64,000 nucleotides of DNA, from positions 528,365 to 592,364 of the forward strand of contig JAFAYI010000031.1 in the NCBI GenBank assembly GCA_019240475.1. The letters are read 5' to 3'. The position numbers and the translations under genes are program-made. Shown piece after piece: positions 9,219 to 18,582 of the stretch. The first letter of the stretch is position 1, and each line of letters opens with the position of its first letter. The notes under the pieces were generated by a model. The model saw nothing but the letters and a program-made list of their open reading frames with translations, was not told the origin of the DNA and made no database searches. The stretch is from Acidobacteriaceae bacterium. Lineage in GTDB: Bacteria > Acidobacteriota > Terriglobia > Bryobacterales > Bryobacteraceae.

Positions 9219-10126
9219 AGCGGCTTTTGCGCGATGGCCATTACGCCGCTGGCGACGATGTTGAGCGGACGGCGGACGAGCGCAGCGGGAAGGATTCGGC
9301 GAAGCAGGCGGACGATGGGACTAAGGACCGGGACCGGAAAACGCTCGAAGTGCGAAGAAACGTATTCTAAGTTGAGGGTCTTGTAATTGGGAAGAAAGCG
9401 GACACTGGCAAAGCCCGTTGAAGCTAGTAAGGCGGCGAGCGACTTACGGCTGAAGTAAGTCAGATGCTCGGTCTTGTATTCCATCCAGTAGCGGCCCAGC
9501 AGATGGCGAGACCAGCTATCTAGAGAAGGAGTAACGAGAGCGATGAAGCCGCCGGGCCTGAGAGCCGAATGTAAGTATGCGAGGGACCGGCGTGGATCGC
9601 GGAGATGCTCGATGACATCGAAGGCGGCGATCAGGTCGTAAGCGGCGCGGGAGAGACGGTCGACTTCGGGAGAGCCGACCTGGACGGCGGGGCGGCCGAG
9701 GAGCGCGTTGGCTTGGCCAGCGGCATGCTCGGAATATTCGAGACCTTCGACGGCGAAGCCGCGGGATTGCGCTTCGAAGAGAAAGGCGCCGTTTCCGCAG
9801 CCGATTTCGAGAAGATTCGGGCGGGCGCTTGTGAGGCAAGGCGCAAGAGCGTTGAGATAGAGGCGGGCGGTGGCGCGCTTAAGGGCCTCCTGGTTGGCAA
9901 GCGAGCGGGCATTGGAGGCGCCGAGGAAGTAATCGCTTGAATAGATGGCGGCGAGGGCGGAGTCGGTGGGTTGAGGGAACTGGAACTCAAGCGCGCAGGA
10001 CGAGCAGGAGTAGATGGAAAGATTGTTGCGCGTGAAAGCGAAGCGAATGGCGGGCGAGAAGCACACGGGGCATGCGGAGGGCGCGAGCTTTTGGCTAGAG
10101 AAGGGCGGGGAGACGGTTTGAAGCAT
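9215..10126 (-). CDS. Class I SAM methyltransferase with N-terminal zinc ribbon
   Basis: The likely start is ATG at 10126, which begins MLQTVS and is preceded by an AAGAAAG-like purine tract. The frame is open further upstream, but that extension is poorly conserved in character and runs into the divergent gene. The 303-residue protein has a CPVC ... CSSC zinc-ribbon-like N-terminus, SAM motif I LLEIGCGNGAFL, and AAFDVIEHLRDP as the post-II motif. This architecture is common in methyltransferases of polysaccharide clusters that modify sugars or lipid-linked intermediates. It is a divergent neighbour and apparent paralogue of the N-terminal half of the next gene. Confidence 0.8.
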   Translation of the reverse strand: MLQTVSPPFSSQKLAPSACPVCFSPAIRFAFTRNNLSIYSCSSCALEFQFPQPTDSALAAIYSSDYFLGASNARSLANQEALKRATARLYLNALAPCLTSARPNLLEIGCGNGAFLFEAQSRGFAVEGLEYSEHAAGQANALLGRPAVQVGSPEVDRLSRAAYDLIAAFDVIEHLRDPRRSLAYLHSALRPGGFIALVTPSLDSWSRHLLGRYWMEYKTEHLTYFSRKSLAALLASTGFASVRFLPNYKTLNLEYVSSHFERFPVPVLSPIVRLLRRILPAALVRRPLNIVASGVMAIAQKPL

Positions 10127-10168
10127 TCTTTCTTGAAATTGTAGAATGCGGTTGAAGCAGGAAAACGA

Positions 10169-11752
10169 GTGAGTTCGACAGCGGCGGTGAAGCTGGAACG
10201 CGAGGCCATGGGGCAGACTCTTCGTGAGTGTCCGGTGTGCGGTTCGAGCCACCTGGAATACAAGTTCGTAGTGGACCGGGCGCCCGTTTGTAGCTGCGAT
10301 GAATGCGGATTACTATTTCTCAACCCGCAACTGGGAACTAGTACGGCGTCCGAGCCTGAAGCTGGGCCGGATTCGGCAATGCTGGGCGGTATTTACGAGG
10401 CGAATGCCGCCGAGAGGATCGAGCGGTTGATGAGTTACTCGGGGCTCGGGACGGGCAGCTTGCTGATCGTAGGCGGAGACAAATACTTTCCGGCGGCGGC
10501 GAAGAAGGCCGGCTTCGATGTTACGGCGGTCGGGGCGCGAGAGTTCGAAAGCGTGAGCGAGCGCGAGCTGCCCGAGCCGGTGGATGCGTGCGTGCTGTTT
10601 TGCGCGCTAGAAAGAATGAACGATCCGCTGGAGGCGCTTGGAAAGATCCGGCGGATTTTGAAGAGCGAAGGCGCTCTGATGACGATTTCGCCGACGACGG
10701 ACAGCCGGGCCGCGCGACTGTTCGGGACCTCGTGGTGGGAGTTCAACCGCGCTAACCGGTTTTACTTTTCGGTGGACACGCTGCAGAACCTGCTGATCAA
10801 GGCGGGTTTCGGCGATCCCTTGATTGAACCCGATCACAGCCTGGTTTCGCTGAACTACTTGCGGCGCAGACTGGCGCAGAGTCCGCGAAGCATGCGGCGG
10901 TATCGGCTATTGCGGGGCTTGGCGTCGCTGAGTCCGGTATTTCGCAACCGAAAGTTTCGGCTGGTGCATGGCAGAACACGGTTCTTCGCGCGGCCGACTC
11001 GGCGAAGCGCGACGCCTGTACTTTCCGTGATTGTGCCGGTCTATAACGAGCGCGCGACTGTCGCCGAGCTTCTCGACCAGGTGTTGGCGAAGAATATCGA
11101 GGGAGTAGAAATTGAAACGGTCGTGGTCGAGAGCAACTCGACCGATGGCAGCCGGGAAATTGTGCGGCAGTACGAAGATCATCCGCGGGTGCGAGTGATT
11201 TTAGAAGACCGGCCGCGGGGCAAGGGATTTGCGGTGCGGACCGCACTGCTTGCTTCGCGAGGAGACGTGGTGTTGTTTCAAGACGCGGATCTGGAGTACG
11301 ACGTCAACGACTACGATGCGCTAATCGCTCCTATCCTGCGGCATAAATGCAACTTCGTGCTTGGATCGAGACACACGGAGACAAATAGCGCCTGGAAGAT
11401 TCGCACCTTTGTGGATTCTCCCGCGCTGTCGGCTTATTTTAATTTCGGGCACGCGTTGTTGCTCGCGATGTTCAATACGGTTTACTCGCAGAAGCTGACC
11501 GATCCGTTTACGATGTTCAAAGTGTTCCGCAGGGAATGCCTTTACGGGCTACGGTGGGAGTGCGATCGCTTTGATTTCGACAACGAGATCGTCATCAAAT
11601 TTATCCGGAAGGGATATAAGCCTGTGGAACTGCCGGTGAATTATGTATCGCGGTCCATTCAGGAAGGGAAGAAAGTGACTTTGTTCCTGGATCCGTTGCG
11701 ATGGATTCGGGCGTTGCTTAAATTCCGGAAGTCGCCGCTTTACGAGAGGTAA
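10169..11752 (+). CDS. Methyltransferase-like / family 2 glycosyltransferase fusion
   Basis: This 527-residue protein has two parts. Residues ~19-235 mirror the neighbouring methyltransferase, with CPVC ... CDEC zinc ribbon, a Rossmann-like core and a late WWEFNRANRFYFS block, but the SAM-binding glycine motif is degraded to LLIVGGDKYF. Residues ~285-520 are a GT2 glycosyltransferase with SVIVPVYNERATV, VVESNSTDGS and the metal-site DADLEYD, resembling dolichyl- or undecaprenyl-phosphate sugar synthases. The start is GTG at 10169 with an AGGAAAA tract upstream; ATG at 10208 is the alternative. The first half may now act as a binding or targeting module. Confidence 0.8.
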   Translation: MSSTAAVKLEREAMGQTLRECPVCGSSHLEYKFVVDRAPVCSCDECGLLFLNPQLGTSTASEPEAGPDSAMLGGIYEANAAERIERLMSYSGLGTGSLLIVGGDKYFPAAAKKAGFDVTAVGAREFESVSERELPEPVDACVLFCALERMNDPLEALGKIRRILKSEGALMTISPTTDSRAARLFGTSWWEFNRANRFYFSVDTLQNLLIKAGFGDPLIEPDHSLVSLNYLRRRLAQSPRSMRRYRLLRGLASLSPVFRNRKFRLVHGRTRFFARPTRRSATPVLSVIVPVYNERATVAELLDQVLAKNIEGVEIETVVVESNSTDGSREIVRQYEDHPRVRVILEDRPRGKGFAVRTALLASRGDVVLFQDADLEYDVNDYDALIAPILRHKCNFVLGSRHTETNSAWKIRTFVDSPALSAYFNFGHALLLAMFNTVYSQKLTDPFTMFKVFRRECLYGLRWECDRFDFDNEIVIKFIRKGYKPVELPVNYVSRSIQEGKKVTLFLDPLRWIRALLKFRKSPLYER

Positions 11753-12504
11753 CGCAGCTTGATTCTCGCGATATCGATGAAGGCGGTAAAGAAGTCGCCG
11801 GGGTGAACCTTGGAGCCGGCGACATCCACCCAGGCGTCGAGCGGATATTCGTAGATGAGGGGTTCGAGAAGTCTTGGATCGTCGTTGTGTAAGTTGAGGT
11901 AGCGGGCCAGAATCTCGACGTCGAAGACCCACTTAGACAGGAACGGCTGGGAGAAGACGCCGCGCAGCGCCGGAGTTACTCGGAATAACTTGGCGCCGCA
12001 TTGGGTGTCGTAGATGGGCAAGCGCAACATGACAGACACGAAGGTTGCGAAGACGCGCCCGAGGTAGTGGCGGACCGCGCGGCGCTCGACGCGTCGGCCG
12101 AGAAGCTTGACGCGGGAACCGAACACCATTTCAATTGCAGGATGCGCGGCGAGCACTCGATGGAAACAGATGGCGGTATCGAGCGGGGTCGCAAGGTCCG
12201 CATCCCAGAAGCCGATCGTATCGGGGCTGTAGTGGCCGAGAGCATGAAGAATTCCGAGGCGTACGGCTTCGGCCTTGCCGCAGTTCCTGTTCAGGCGCAG
12301 GATCGCCGCATGAGCTTCGTAGCCTAAGCAGAGTTGTTCGAGAAGGGCGAATGTGGAATCGAGGCTGCCGTCGTCGACGAATAGAAAGCGCAGGCCGGCG
12401 CCGGATTCGATGAAGCGGCGGAAGGCCGCCAGGTTGAGCCGGGCCGCTTCGTTGTAGCAGGGAACTACGAGGCAGACGGGAGTGGCGGGGCCGGAAGACG
12501 CCAT
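11740..12504 (-). CDS. Family 2 glycosyltransferase (dolichyl-P-glucose synthase-like)
   Basis: Start chosen at ATG 12504, giving 254 residues; it overlaps the stop of the upstream gene as ATGA, and the upstream in-frame extension is low-complexity Arg/Pro-rich shadow sequence. Motifs are VVPCYNEAARL, FVDDGSLDST, and FWDADLATPL with the metal-site Asp pair. DTQCGAKLF and SKWVFDVEILAR are typical of Alg5/DPM-like GT2 enzymes, which load a sugar onto polyprenyl phosphate. It overlaps the convergent fusion gene by 13 bases at the 3' end. Confidence 0.85.
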   Translation of the reverse strand: MASSGPATPVCLVVPCYNEAARLNLAAFRRFIESGAGLRFLFVDDGSLDSTFALLEQLCLGYEAHAAILRLNRNCGKAEAVRLGILHALGHYSPDTIGFWDADLATPLDTAICFHRVLAAHPAIEMVFGSRVKLLGRRVERRAVRHYLGRVFATFVSVMLRLPIYDTQCGAKLFRVTPALRGVFSQPFLSKWVFDVEILARYLNLHNDDPRLLEPLIYEYPLDAWVDVAGSKVHPGDFFTAFIDIARIKLRYLS

Positions 12505-13610
12505 CAGGGCTCGAGAGGCAGCGCAATGGCGCGGCCGGTCTCGGCGGAGCGGCGCGCGGCGTCCAGGATTTCGGTGACGACTAAGTTGGTTTGGAGGGAG
12601 GACAAGCTGCCGTTCTCCTGCACCTGGCCTTCGATTACAGCGGCGAAGTAATGAAGGGAATCGTCGTAAGGCGGCTGGAGCGGCGGGGGGGATTCGAGAT
12701 GCGATTCTTTTTCGCCTTCGCGGCGCACTTCTACTTTGTCGCGGAGGATGGTCTTGACGAGGCCGGTGCGTCCGTACACTTCCATGTCTTTGCGATCGAA
12801 GGGCCAATTCCAGGAGGCCTGCAGAAGGGCGACGGCGCGTGGGTAAGTAAGTATGACGTTTGCTTCGTCATCCACTCGGGGGTACGTTTCGGGCTGTAAG
12901 TGCTGAGTTACGGCAGTTACGGTATGAGGCGGTTTGCCGTGCATGAGATTCGTCATCAGGTCGGCGCCGTAGCAGCCGAAGTCGAAGAGGGCGCCGGCGC
13001 CATTCAGCTTGGGGTCGGTAAGCCAAGCGAAGAATTCGGGTTGGACATGAATCTCCTTGGGGCCGCGATGGCCGTCGTGAACGACGACCTTGCGAGCCTC
13101 GCCGAGAGAACCTTGTTCGAGCAGGTCATAAGCAGCCTTGTTACTTGCGTACCAGGTGGTTTCGAAGTTTACCAACACGTGTATCTTGCCGGCGCGGGCG
13201 GCATCGGCCATGGCGAGCGCATCGCGGTAGCTGACGGCGAGAGGTTTCTCCATCATGACGTGCACGCCGCGGCGGGCGCACTCTTGGACAACGCTGCGGT
13301 GATCGAAGGTGTTGGTATAGACAACGACGGCGGTGGGACGGGCATGTTCGATCAGGGCGGCGACGGAAGGAAAATAGAGCGCGGGATCGAGATGGTATTC
13401 GGTCGAATACTTGTCGAATAGACGGCGGTCGGGCTCCGCGATGCCGGCGATTTGGATATCGGGGCGAGTGAGATTGTTCTTGAAAAAGCCGGCGACGTGT
13501 CCGTGAGCGAGGCCGACGATGCCGATGCGCAGAGGAGCGGGCGTGGGCGCGGCAGCTTGCAATGAGCCGAGCAACATGGCTGCGAGCACGACCAAACGAG
13601 AAGAAGGCAT
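12504..13610 (-). CDS. Exported Gfo/Idh/MocA-family oxidoreductase
   Basis: The 368-residue protein starts with a Sec-type signal (MPSSRLVVLAAMLLGSLQAA), followed by a Rossmann fold opening RIGIVGLAHGH and the family hallmark EKPLAVS. The C-terminal half carries the GAGALFDFGCYGAD block with the dehydrogenase active-site region. These enzymes oxidise or reduce sugars and cyclitols with NAD(P), often tightly bound when exported. Its target is unknown. Export fits a periplasmic keto-sugar pathway together with the DUF1080 and GMC genes elsewhere in the window. It overlaps the downstream GT2 by one ATGA. Confidence 0.85.
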   Translation of the reverse strand: MPSSRLVVLAAMLLGSLQAAAPTPAPLRIGIVGLAHGHVAGFFKNNLTRPDIQIAGIAEPDRRLFDKYSTEYHLDPALYFPSVAALIEHARPTAVVVYTNTFDHRSVVQECARRGVHVMMEKPLAVSYRDALAMADAARAGKIHVLVNFETTWYASNKAAYDLLEQGSLGEARKVVVHDGHRGPKEIHVQPEFFAWLTDPKLNGAGALFDFGCYGADLMTNLMHGKPPHTVTAVTQHLQPETYPRVDDEANVILTYPRAVALLQASWNWPFDRKDMEVYGRTGLVKTILRDKVEVRREGEKESHLESPPPLQPPYDDSLHYFAAVIEGQVQENGSLSSLQTNLVVTEILDAARRSAETGRAIALPLEP

Positions 13611-13680
13611 GTCCCTCCATTATGGAACCCATATTGCAGAACTGCGGGGCCGGACGGTTAGGCTGGAATCAGGCGCATCG

Positions 13681-14988
13681 ATGGTGAATGTTTCTGTAGC
13701 GCTGCGCGCGCTTAACTCGCGAAACTACCGGCTGTTCTTTTCGGGGCAGAGCGTTTCGCTTATCGGCACGTGGATGACAAGAGTGGCGACAAGCTGGCTG
13801 GTGTATCGGTTGACGCATTCGGCGTTTCTGTTAGGCGTGGCGAGCTTCGCAGGGCAGATACCGCTGTTCTTTCTTGCGCCGCTGGCGGGGGTTTGGGTGG
13901 ATCGCTGGGACCGCCACAGGACGTTGGTGGTGACGCAGGCGCTTTCGATGTTGCAGTCGGTGGCATTGGCGGCGCTGGCGTTGACGGGGGTGATCCAGGT
14001 TTGGCATGTGATCGCGTTGATGTTGTTGCAGGGTGTGATCAACGCGTTCGATATGCCGGCGAGGCAGGCGTTCGTGATTCAGATGGTGGACAATCGCGCG
14101 GACTTGCCGAACGCGATTGCGCTGAACTCATCGATGGTGAATGGGGCGCGGCTGATCGGACCGGCGGTCGCGGGCGTGGTTATCGCGGCGGTGGGCGAAG
14201 GGTTCTGTTTCCTGATCGACGGGATCAGTTACTTGGCTGTGATTGCATCGCTCGCGGCGATGCATCTGCCGGCGGCCGCGGCGCGGCAGACCGGGAAGCG
14301 AGTGCTGGAGGAATTGGCGGAGGGGTGGCGCTATGTATTGCAATCGGCGCCGATTCGAACCATTCTGCTGCTGCTCGCGGCCGTGAGCCTGATGGGCATG
14401 CCGTTTACGGTATTGATGCCGATCTTCGCGGGGAAGATCTTGCATGGGGGGCCGCACACGCTGGGGATCTTGATGGCGTCTATCGGGGTGGGGGCGCTGG
14501 TGGGCGCGGTCGCGTTGGCGGGGCGGCGTACGGTGCTGGGGCTCGGGAAAGTGATTCCGATATCGGCTGGGATCTTCGGGGCGGCGCTGGTGGCGTTCGG
14601 GTTTTCGAGAATGCTGTGGGTTTCGGTGGCGCTGCTGGGAGCGGCGGGTTTCGGGATGATGCGGAACATGGCGGCGTGCAACACGATCTTGCAAACCATA
14701 TTGGACGAGGCGAAGCGCGGGCGCGTGATGGCGTTCTACACGATGGCGCTGGCGGGGATGTATCCGTTCGGGAGCTTGCTGGCGGGGGCGGCGGCGGCGA
14801 AGATTGGAGCGCCTCTGACGGTGAGCTTGAGCGGCGTGTGCTGCCTGATCGGGGCTGGATTGTTTGCGCGGGATCTGCCGCGGCTGCGCACGTTCATTCG
14901 TCCGATCTATGAGCAGCTAGGCATTCTTCCGGAGATCGCGAGCGGGCTGGAGGCGGCCTCCGCGATGCCGAGCGCAAGCGAAGGATAG
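13681..14988 (+). CDS. MFS transporter, MFS_3 / EntS-like
   Basis: The start is ATG at 13681, giving 435 residues; the frame is open upstream but would overlap the divergent Gfo/Idh/MocA gene. The N-terminus ALNSRNYRLFFSGQSVSLIGTWM is characteristic of MFS_3 exporters, and about 11-12 hydrophobic helices follow with the loop motif GVWVDRWDRHR. Family members export siderophores or drugs; the substrate here is unknown. The DUF72 gene starts two bases after its stop, suggesting co-transcription. Confidence 0.85.
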   Translation: MVNVSVALRALNSRNYRLFFSGQSVSLIGTWMTRVATSWLVYRLTHSAFLLGVASFAGQIPLFFLAPLAGVWVDRWDRHRTLVVTQALSMLQSVALAALALTGVIQVWHVIALMLLQGVINAFDMPARQAFVIQMVDNRADLPNAIALNSSMVNGARLIGPAVAGVVIAAVGEGFCFLIDGISYLAVIASLAAMHLPAAAARQTGKRVLEELAEGWRYVLQSAPIRTILLLLAAVSLMGMPFTVLMPIFAGKILHGGPHTLGILMASIGVGALVGAVALAGRRTVLGLGKVIPISAGIFGAALVAFGFSRMLWVSVALLGAAGFGMMRNMAACNTILQTILDEAKRGRVMAFYTMALAGMYPFGSLLAGAAAAKIGAPLTVSLSGVCCLIGAGLFARDLPRLRTFIRPIYEQLGILPEIASGLEAASAMPSASEG

Positions 14989-14990
14989 CC

Positions 14991-15728
14991 GTGGCGGCTG
15001 GGAGCGGGGCAGAGATACGGATCGGCACGTCGGGCTGGCATTATAAGCACTGGCTGGGGAGTTTCTACCCTGCGAAGATGGCGGCCGCGAAGATGCTGGC
15101 GTTTTACTGCGAGCGGTTCGATACGGTGGAGTTAAACAATAGCTTTTATCATTTGCCGAAGCAGCCGTCGCTCGAAGCGTGGCGGGATTCGACGCCCGAA
15201 GGGTTCTGCTTCGCGGTTAAGGGCAGCCGTTATCTGACGCATATGAAGAAGCTGAAGGATCCAGGGCAAGGGCTCGAGCGATTTTTCGGAGCGGTGGATA
15301 CGTTGGAGCATAAGCTGGGGCCGATTTTGTTCCAACTGCCGCCGAATTGGGAGCTGGACCTGGAGCGATTGAGGATCTTTATCGAATGCCTGCCGCGTTG
15401 GCGCCGGTATGCGTTCGAGTTTCGGAACGCGACGTGGAGCGTGGACGCCACTTACGAGTTACTGAGACGGCATAACATAGCGTATTGCATTTTCGACTTG
15501 GCGGGCGTGCAGTCGCCGGTGGAGGTGACGGCGGACACCACTTATGTGCGGCTGCACGGGCCGGGTGGGAAATACCAGGGCAGTTACAGCCGGGAGGCGT
15601 TGCAGGGTTGGGCGGAGTGGATTCATGAGTGGCGGGGCCGGCTAAAAGGTATTTACTTTTACTTTGACAACGATCAGGCCGGTTATGCCGCGGAAAACGC
15701 ACTTACGTTAAAAGAACTGGTCAAGTAG
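14991..15728 (+). CDS. DUF72 family protein (YecE-like)
   Basis: The 245-residue protein has the DUF72 hallmarks IGTSGWHYKHWLGSFYP, FDTVELNNSFYHLP, FAVKGSRYLTH and YAFEFRN, plus a C-terminal IYFYFDNDQAGYAAENA block. The fold is a TIM barrel; the biochemical role of the family is not established. It starts with GTG right after the MFS stop and ends against the convergent deoxyhypusine-synthase-like gene. Confidence 0.9.
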   Translation: MAAGSGAEIRIGTSGWHYKHWLGSFYPAKMAAAKMLAFYCERFDTVELNNSFYHLPKQPSLEAWRDSTPEGFCFAVKGSRYLTHMKKLKDPGQGLERFFGAVDTLEHKLGPILFQLPPNWELDLERLRIFIECLPRWRRYAFEFRNATWSVDATYELLRRHNIAYCIFDLAGVQSPVEVTADTTYVRLHGPGGKYQGSYSREALQGWAEWIHEWRGRLKGIYFYFDNDQAGYAAENALTLKELVK

Positions 15729-16706
15729 CTACCAGCCGAGCACGTGAGCGAAGACGAGCGGCGCGACGATGGAGGCGTCGGATTCGATTACATACTTGGG
15801 CGTATGGATGCCGAGTTTTTCCCAGGTGATTTTTTCGTTCGGGATGGCGCCCGAATAGGAACCGTAGCTGGTGGTGGAGTCGCTGATCTGGCAGAAGTAG
15901 CCCCAGAGCGGCGTGTCGGCGCGTTCGAGATCCTGGCGCAGCATGGGGACGACGCAGATGGGGAAATCGCCGGCAATGCCTCCTCCGATTTGGAAGAAAC
16001 CGATGGAGGCTTGGCGCGAGACGGCGGTGTACCAGTCGGCGAGCGAGATCATGTATTCGATGCCGGTGCGGACGGTGTGAACATTCTTGACGTCTCCGGA
16101 AATGCAGTGGCCGGCGTACATGTTGCCGAGCGTGGAGTCCTCCCAGCCGGGGACGAACATGGGCAGGTCGCGCTCCATGGCGGCGTAGAGCCAACTGTCT
16201 TTGACGTCAATCTGAAAATTCTTTTGGAGCCCGGGCGATTGCAGGATACGAAAGAAGAACTCGTGGGGGAAGCGGCGCACACCGGCGCGGTCGGCGGCGG
16301 TCCATTCTTCGAGGATGACGCTTTCGATGCGGCGCATGGCTTCTTCTTCCGGGATACACGTGTCGGTGACGCGGTTCATGTGCTTGTCGAGGAGCGCCTG
16401 CTCGTCGGAGGGCGTGAGGTCGCGCCAGTGGGGCACGCGCTCGTAGAAGTTGTGGGCGACGAGATTGAAAACGTCTTCTTCGAGATTGGCGCCGGTGCAG
16501 CAGATGCCGTGGACCTTGCCGGCGCGGATCATTTCGGCGAGAGAGACGCCGAGTTCGGCGGTGCTCATGGCGCCCGCGAGAGTCAGGAACATTTTTCCGC
16601 CTTTGGCGAGATGGGCGGCGTAAGCTTCGGCGGCCTCTATTAATGTCGCGGCGTTGAAGTGACGATAGTGGTGTTTGAGGAAGGTGGTGACGGGAGAATG
16701 ATTCAT
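15729..16706 (-). CDS. Deoxyhypusine synthase-like protein
   Basis: The 325-residue protein belongs to the deoxyhypusine/homospermidine-synthase-like fold. It shows LTLAGAMSTAELGVSLAEMI, GICCTGANLEEDVFN, and the late GSYSGAIPNEKITWEKLG block aligned with the enzyme-lysine region of eukaryotic DHS; K297 is the apparent equivalent of the catalytic lysine. QIGGGIAGDFPI and ESDASIVAPL match NAD- and spermidine-site regions. Bacteria lack eIF5A, so the substrate cannot be the eukaryotic one; polyamine chemistry is plausible. The gene is convergent with DUF72 and divergent from GH3. Confidence 0.85.
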   Translation of the reverse strand: MNHSPVTTFLKHHYRHFNAATLIEAAEAYAAHLAKGGKMFLTLAGAMSTAELGVSLAEMIRAGKVHGICCTGANLEEDVFNLVAHNFYERVPHWRDLTPSDEQALLDKHMNRVTDTCIPEEEAMRRIESVILEEWTAADRAGVRRFPHEFFFRILQSPGLQKNFQIDVKDSWLYAAMERDLPMFVPGWEDSTLGNMYAGHCISGDVKNVHTVRTGIEYMISLADWYTAVSRQASIGFFQIGGGIAGDFPICVVPMLRQDLERADTPLWGYFCQISDSTTSYGSYSGAIPNEKITWEKLGIHTPKYVIESDASIVAPLVFAHVLGW

Positions 16707-16770
16707 TTTGCTTTAGAGTATGGACGCGTGCTGGCGGCATTCGTTGCCGAACCGCGATTATAGTTAAGAG

Positions 16771-18582
16771 ATGGTTTTAGGCCGGGCAGCGATATATGGG
16801 TGCGCGGTGGCGGCGCTCCTGGGGAGCGCGTGCAGGGCCGCGGCTGCAAATCCGAGCAGCGCGGCATCGACCCCGGCGGCAAAGGTCAAGAGGGCGGCGA
16901 ATTCACCGCTGTTGCGGTCCTTATCGCTGCACGACCGCATCGCGCAACTAATTGTGGTGCGGGGCTACGGCGATTATCCGACGAGCGACAACGCCGAATA
17001 CCGCAGGTTTCTGCGTTGGATCCGAGAGGACCATGTGGGCGGGTTCATCGTGGCAGGGCGCATCCGGAACGGCAATGTGATCAGCGCTCAGCCGTTCGAG
17101 ATGGCGAGTTTCATCAATCATATGCAGCGGGCGGCGAAGACGCCGCTGCTGGTGGCCGCCGATTTCGAGCGGGGAGCGTCGATGAGAGTGGCGGAGACGG
17201 CGCGCTTTCCTTACCTGATGGCGTTTGGCGCGGCTCACGACCTGGAGGCGACGAAGGAACTAGGCGCGGCGACGGCGCGGGAGGCGCGAGCGCTAGGCGT
17301 GACCTGGGTATTCGCGCCCGACGCGGACGTCAATAACAATCCGGACAACCCGATCATTAATGTGCGGTCCTATGGGGAGGATGCGCAGCAGGTGGCCGAA
17401 GGGGTGGGGGCGTTCATAGAAGGGGCACATTCGGACCGGCGTAATTATGTTCTGGTTACAGCGAAGCATTTTCCGGGGCACGGGGACACTGCCGAGGATA
17501 GCCACTTGCAGATGGCGAAGCTGGACCAGCCCAAAGAGCGGATAGAAGCGGTGGAACTGACGCCGTTTCGTTCGGCGGTGGCGCACGGAGTGGATGCGGT
17601 GATGACGGCGCATATGGCGGTGCCGGCGTTCGATGCGGCGGACACGCCGGCAACTATTTCGTCGAGCGTGCTGACGGGATTGTTGCGCAAAGAGCTTGGT
17701 TTTAACGGGATCATCGTTACGGACGCAATGGAGATGCAGGGCTTGGCGTCGCTCTACTCGCAAGGCGAGGCGGCAGTGCGGGCCATTGAAGCGGGCGCGG
17801 ACGTGTTGCTGATGCCGACCGACCCGGAGGCTTGCATTCGCGCGATTCTGGAGGCTGTGCAACACAAGCGCATTTCGGCGCAACGCATCGACGCGAGCGC
17901 GGGCAAGATTCTGGCCGCAAAACAAGCTGCCGGCCTGTTTCGCAAGCGGTTTGTGGATCTGGATGCTATCAGCGACGGCCTCGAAGAGCAGAAATTCGAG
18001 AACCTCGCGCAGAGCGTGGCGGAGCGCGCCGTGACTTTAGTGAAGGACGATAAGCACCTGTTCCCGATGCCTGGAGAGGGGTCGTGCGCGATCGTTCTCG
18101 GCGAACAGTTTTCGACGCGGGGAGAAACGCTAGTGAACGAACTGCGGCGCCGGGCGCCCGCAGTGACAACTTACGTGGTGAACGCAAGCATGCCCGATAC
18201 CGTGCTATCCTTCATAGCCATCGAGGCCTCACATTGTAAACAGATCTATGCCGCAACGTTTGTGACGGTGGCGGCGAACCGCGGAAGCGTGGCGATCGAG
18301 GGAGGATTGAATTCGTTCATGAACACGTTGGTGCATGGCGGGGTTCCTGTGGCGCTGATTTCGCTGGGAAATCCGTATCTATTGCGCGATTTCCCAGAGG
18401 CGGCGGCTTATATGGCGACGTTCAGCACGGCCTCGACCTCGGAGGCGGCCGCGGCGAAAGCGATGACAGGTGAAATTGCGATTACCGGGAAGATGCCGGT
18501 TTCGATCCCAGGGTTGGCGAAAATTGGCGACGGTATGAATGTACCAGCCAAACCGAACGCAGCATCTAATCGAGCGGAATGA
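16771..18582 (+). CDS. Exported glycoside hydrolase family 3 (beta-N-acetylhexosaminidase-like)
   Basis: The 603-residue protein begins with a signal peptide ending near the ACRAAAA stretch. The GH3 TIM barrel carries KHFPGHGDTAEDSH from K232, the NagZ-type His/Asp loop, and VTDAMEMQG with D318 as the predicted nucleophile. A C-terminal alpha/beta sandwich domain follows. Likely substrates are beta-N-acetylglucosaminides, including peptidoglycan fragments, or beta-glucosides. Its stop overlaps the start of the UPF0173 gene by ATGA. Confidence 0.88.
   Translation: MVLGRAAIYGCAVAALLGSACRAAAANPSSAASTPAAKVKRAANSPLLRSLSLHDRIAQLIVVRGYGDYPTSDNAEYRRFLRWIREDHVGGFIVAGRIRNGNVISAQPFEMASFINHMQRAAKTPLLVAADFERGASMRVAETARFPYLMAFGAAHDLEATKELGAATAREARALGVTWVFAPDADVNNNPDNPIINVRSYGEDAQQVAEGVGAFIEGAHSDRRNYVLVTAKHFPGHGDTAEDSHLQMAKLDQPKERIEAVELTPFRSAVAHGVDAVMTAHMAVPAFDAADTPATISSSVLTGLLRKELGFNGIIVTDAMEMQGLASLYSQGEAAVRAIEAGADVLLMPTDPEACIRAILEAVQHKRISAQRIDASAGKILAAKQAAGLFRKRFVDLDAISDGLEEQKFENLAQSVAERAVTLVKDDKHLFPMPGEGSCAIVLGEQFSTRGETLVNELRRRAPAVTTYVVNASMPDTVLSFIAIEASHCKQIYAATFVTVAANRGSVAIEGGLNSFMNTLVHGGVPVALISLGNPYLLRDFPEAAAYMATFSTASTSEAAAAKAMTGEIAITGKMPVSIPGLAKIGDGMNVPAKPNAASNRAE

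Noticed and set aside
13770..14912. A long open frame antisense-phase to the MFS gene (Gly/Asp/Arg-rich)
   Set aside because: It is a +1 shadow of the MFS gene with low-complexity composition typical of GC-rich DNA.
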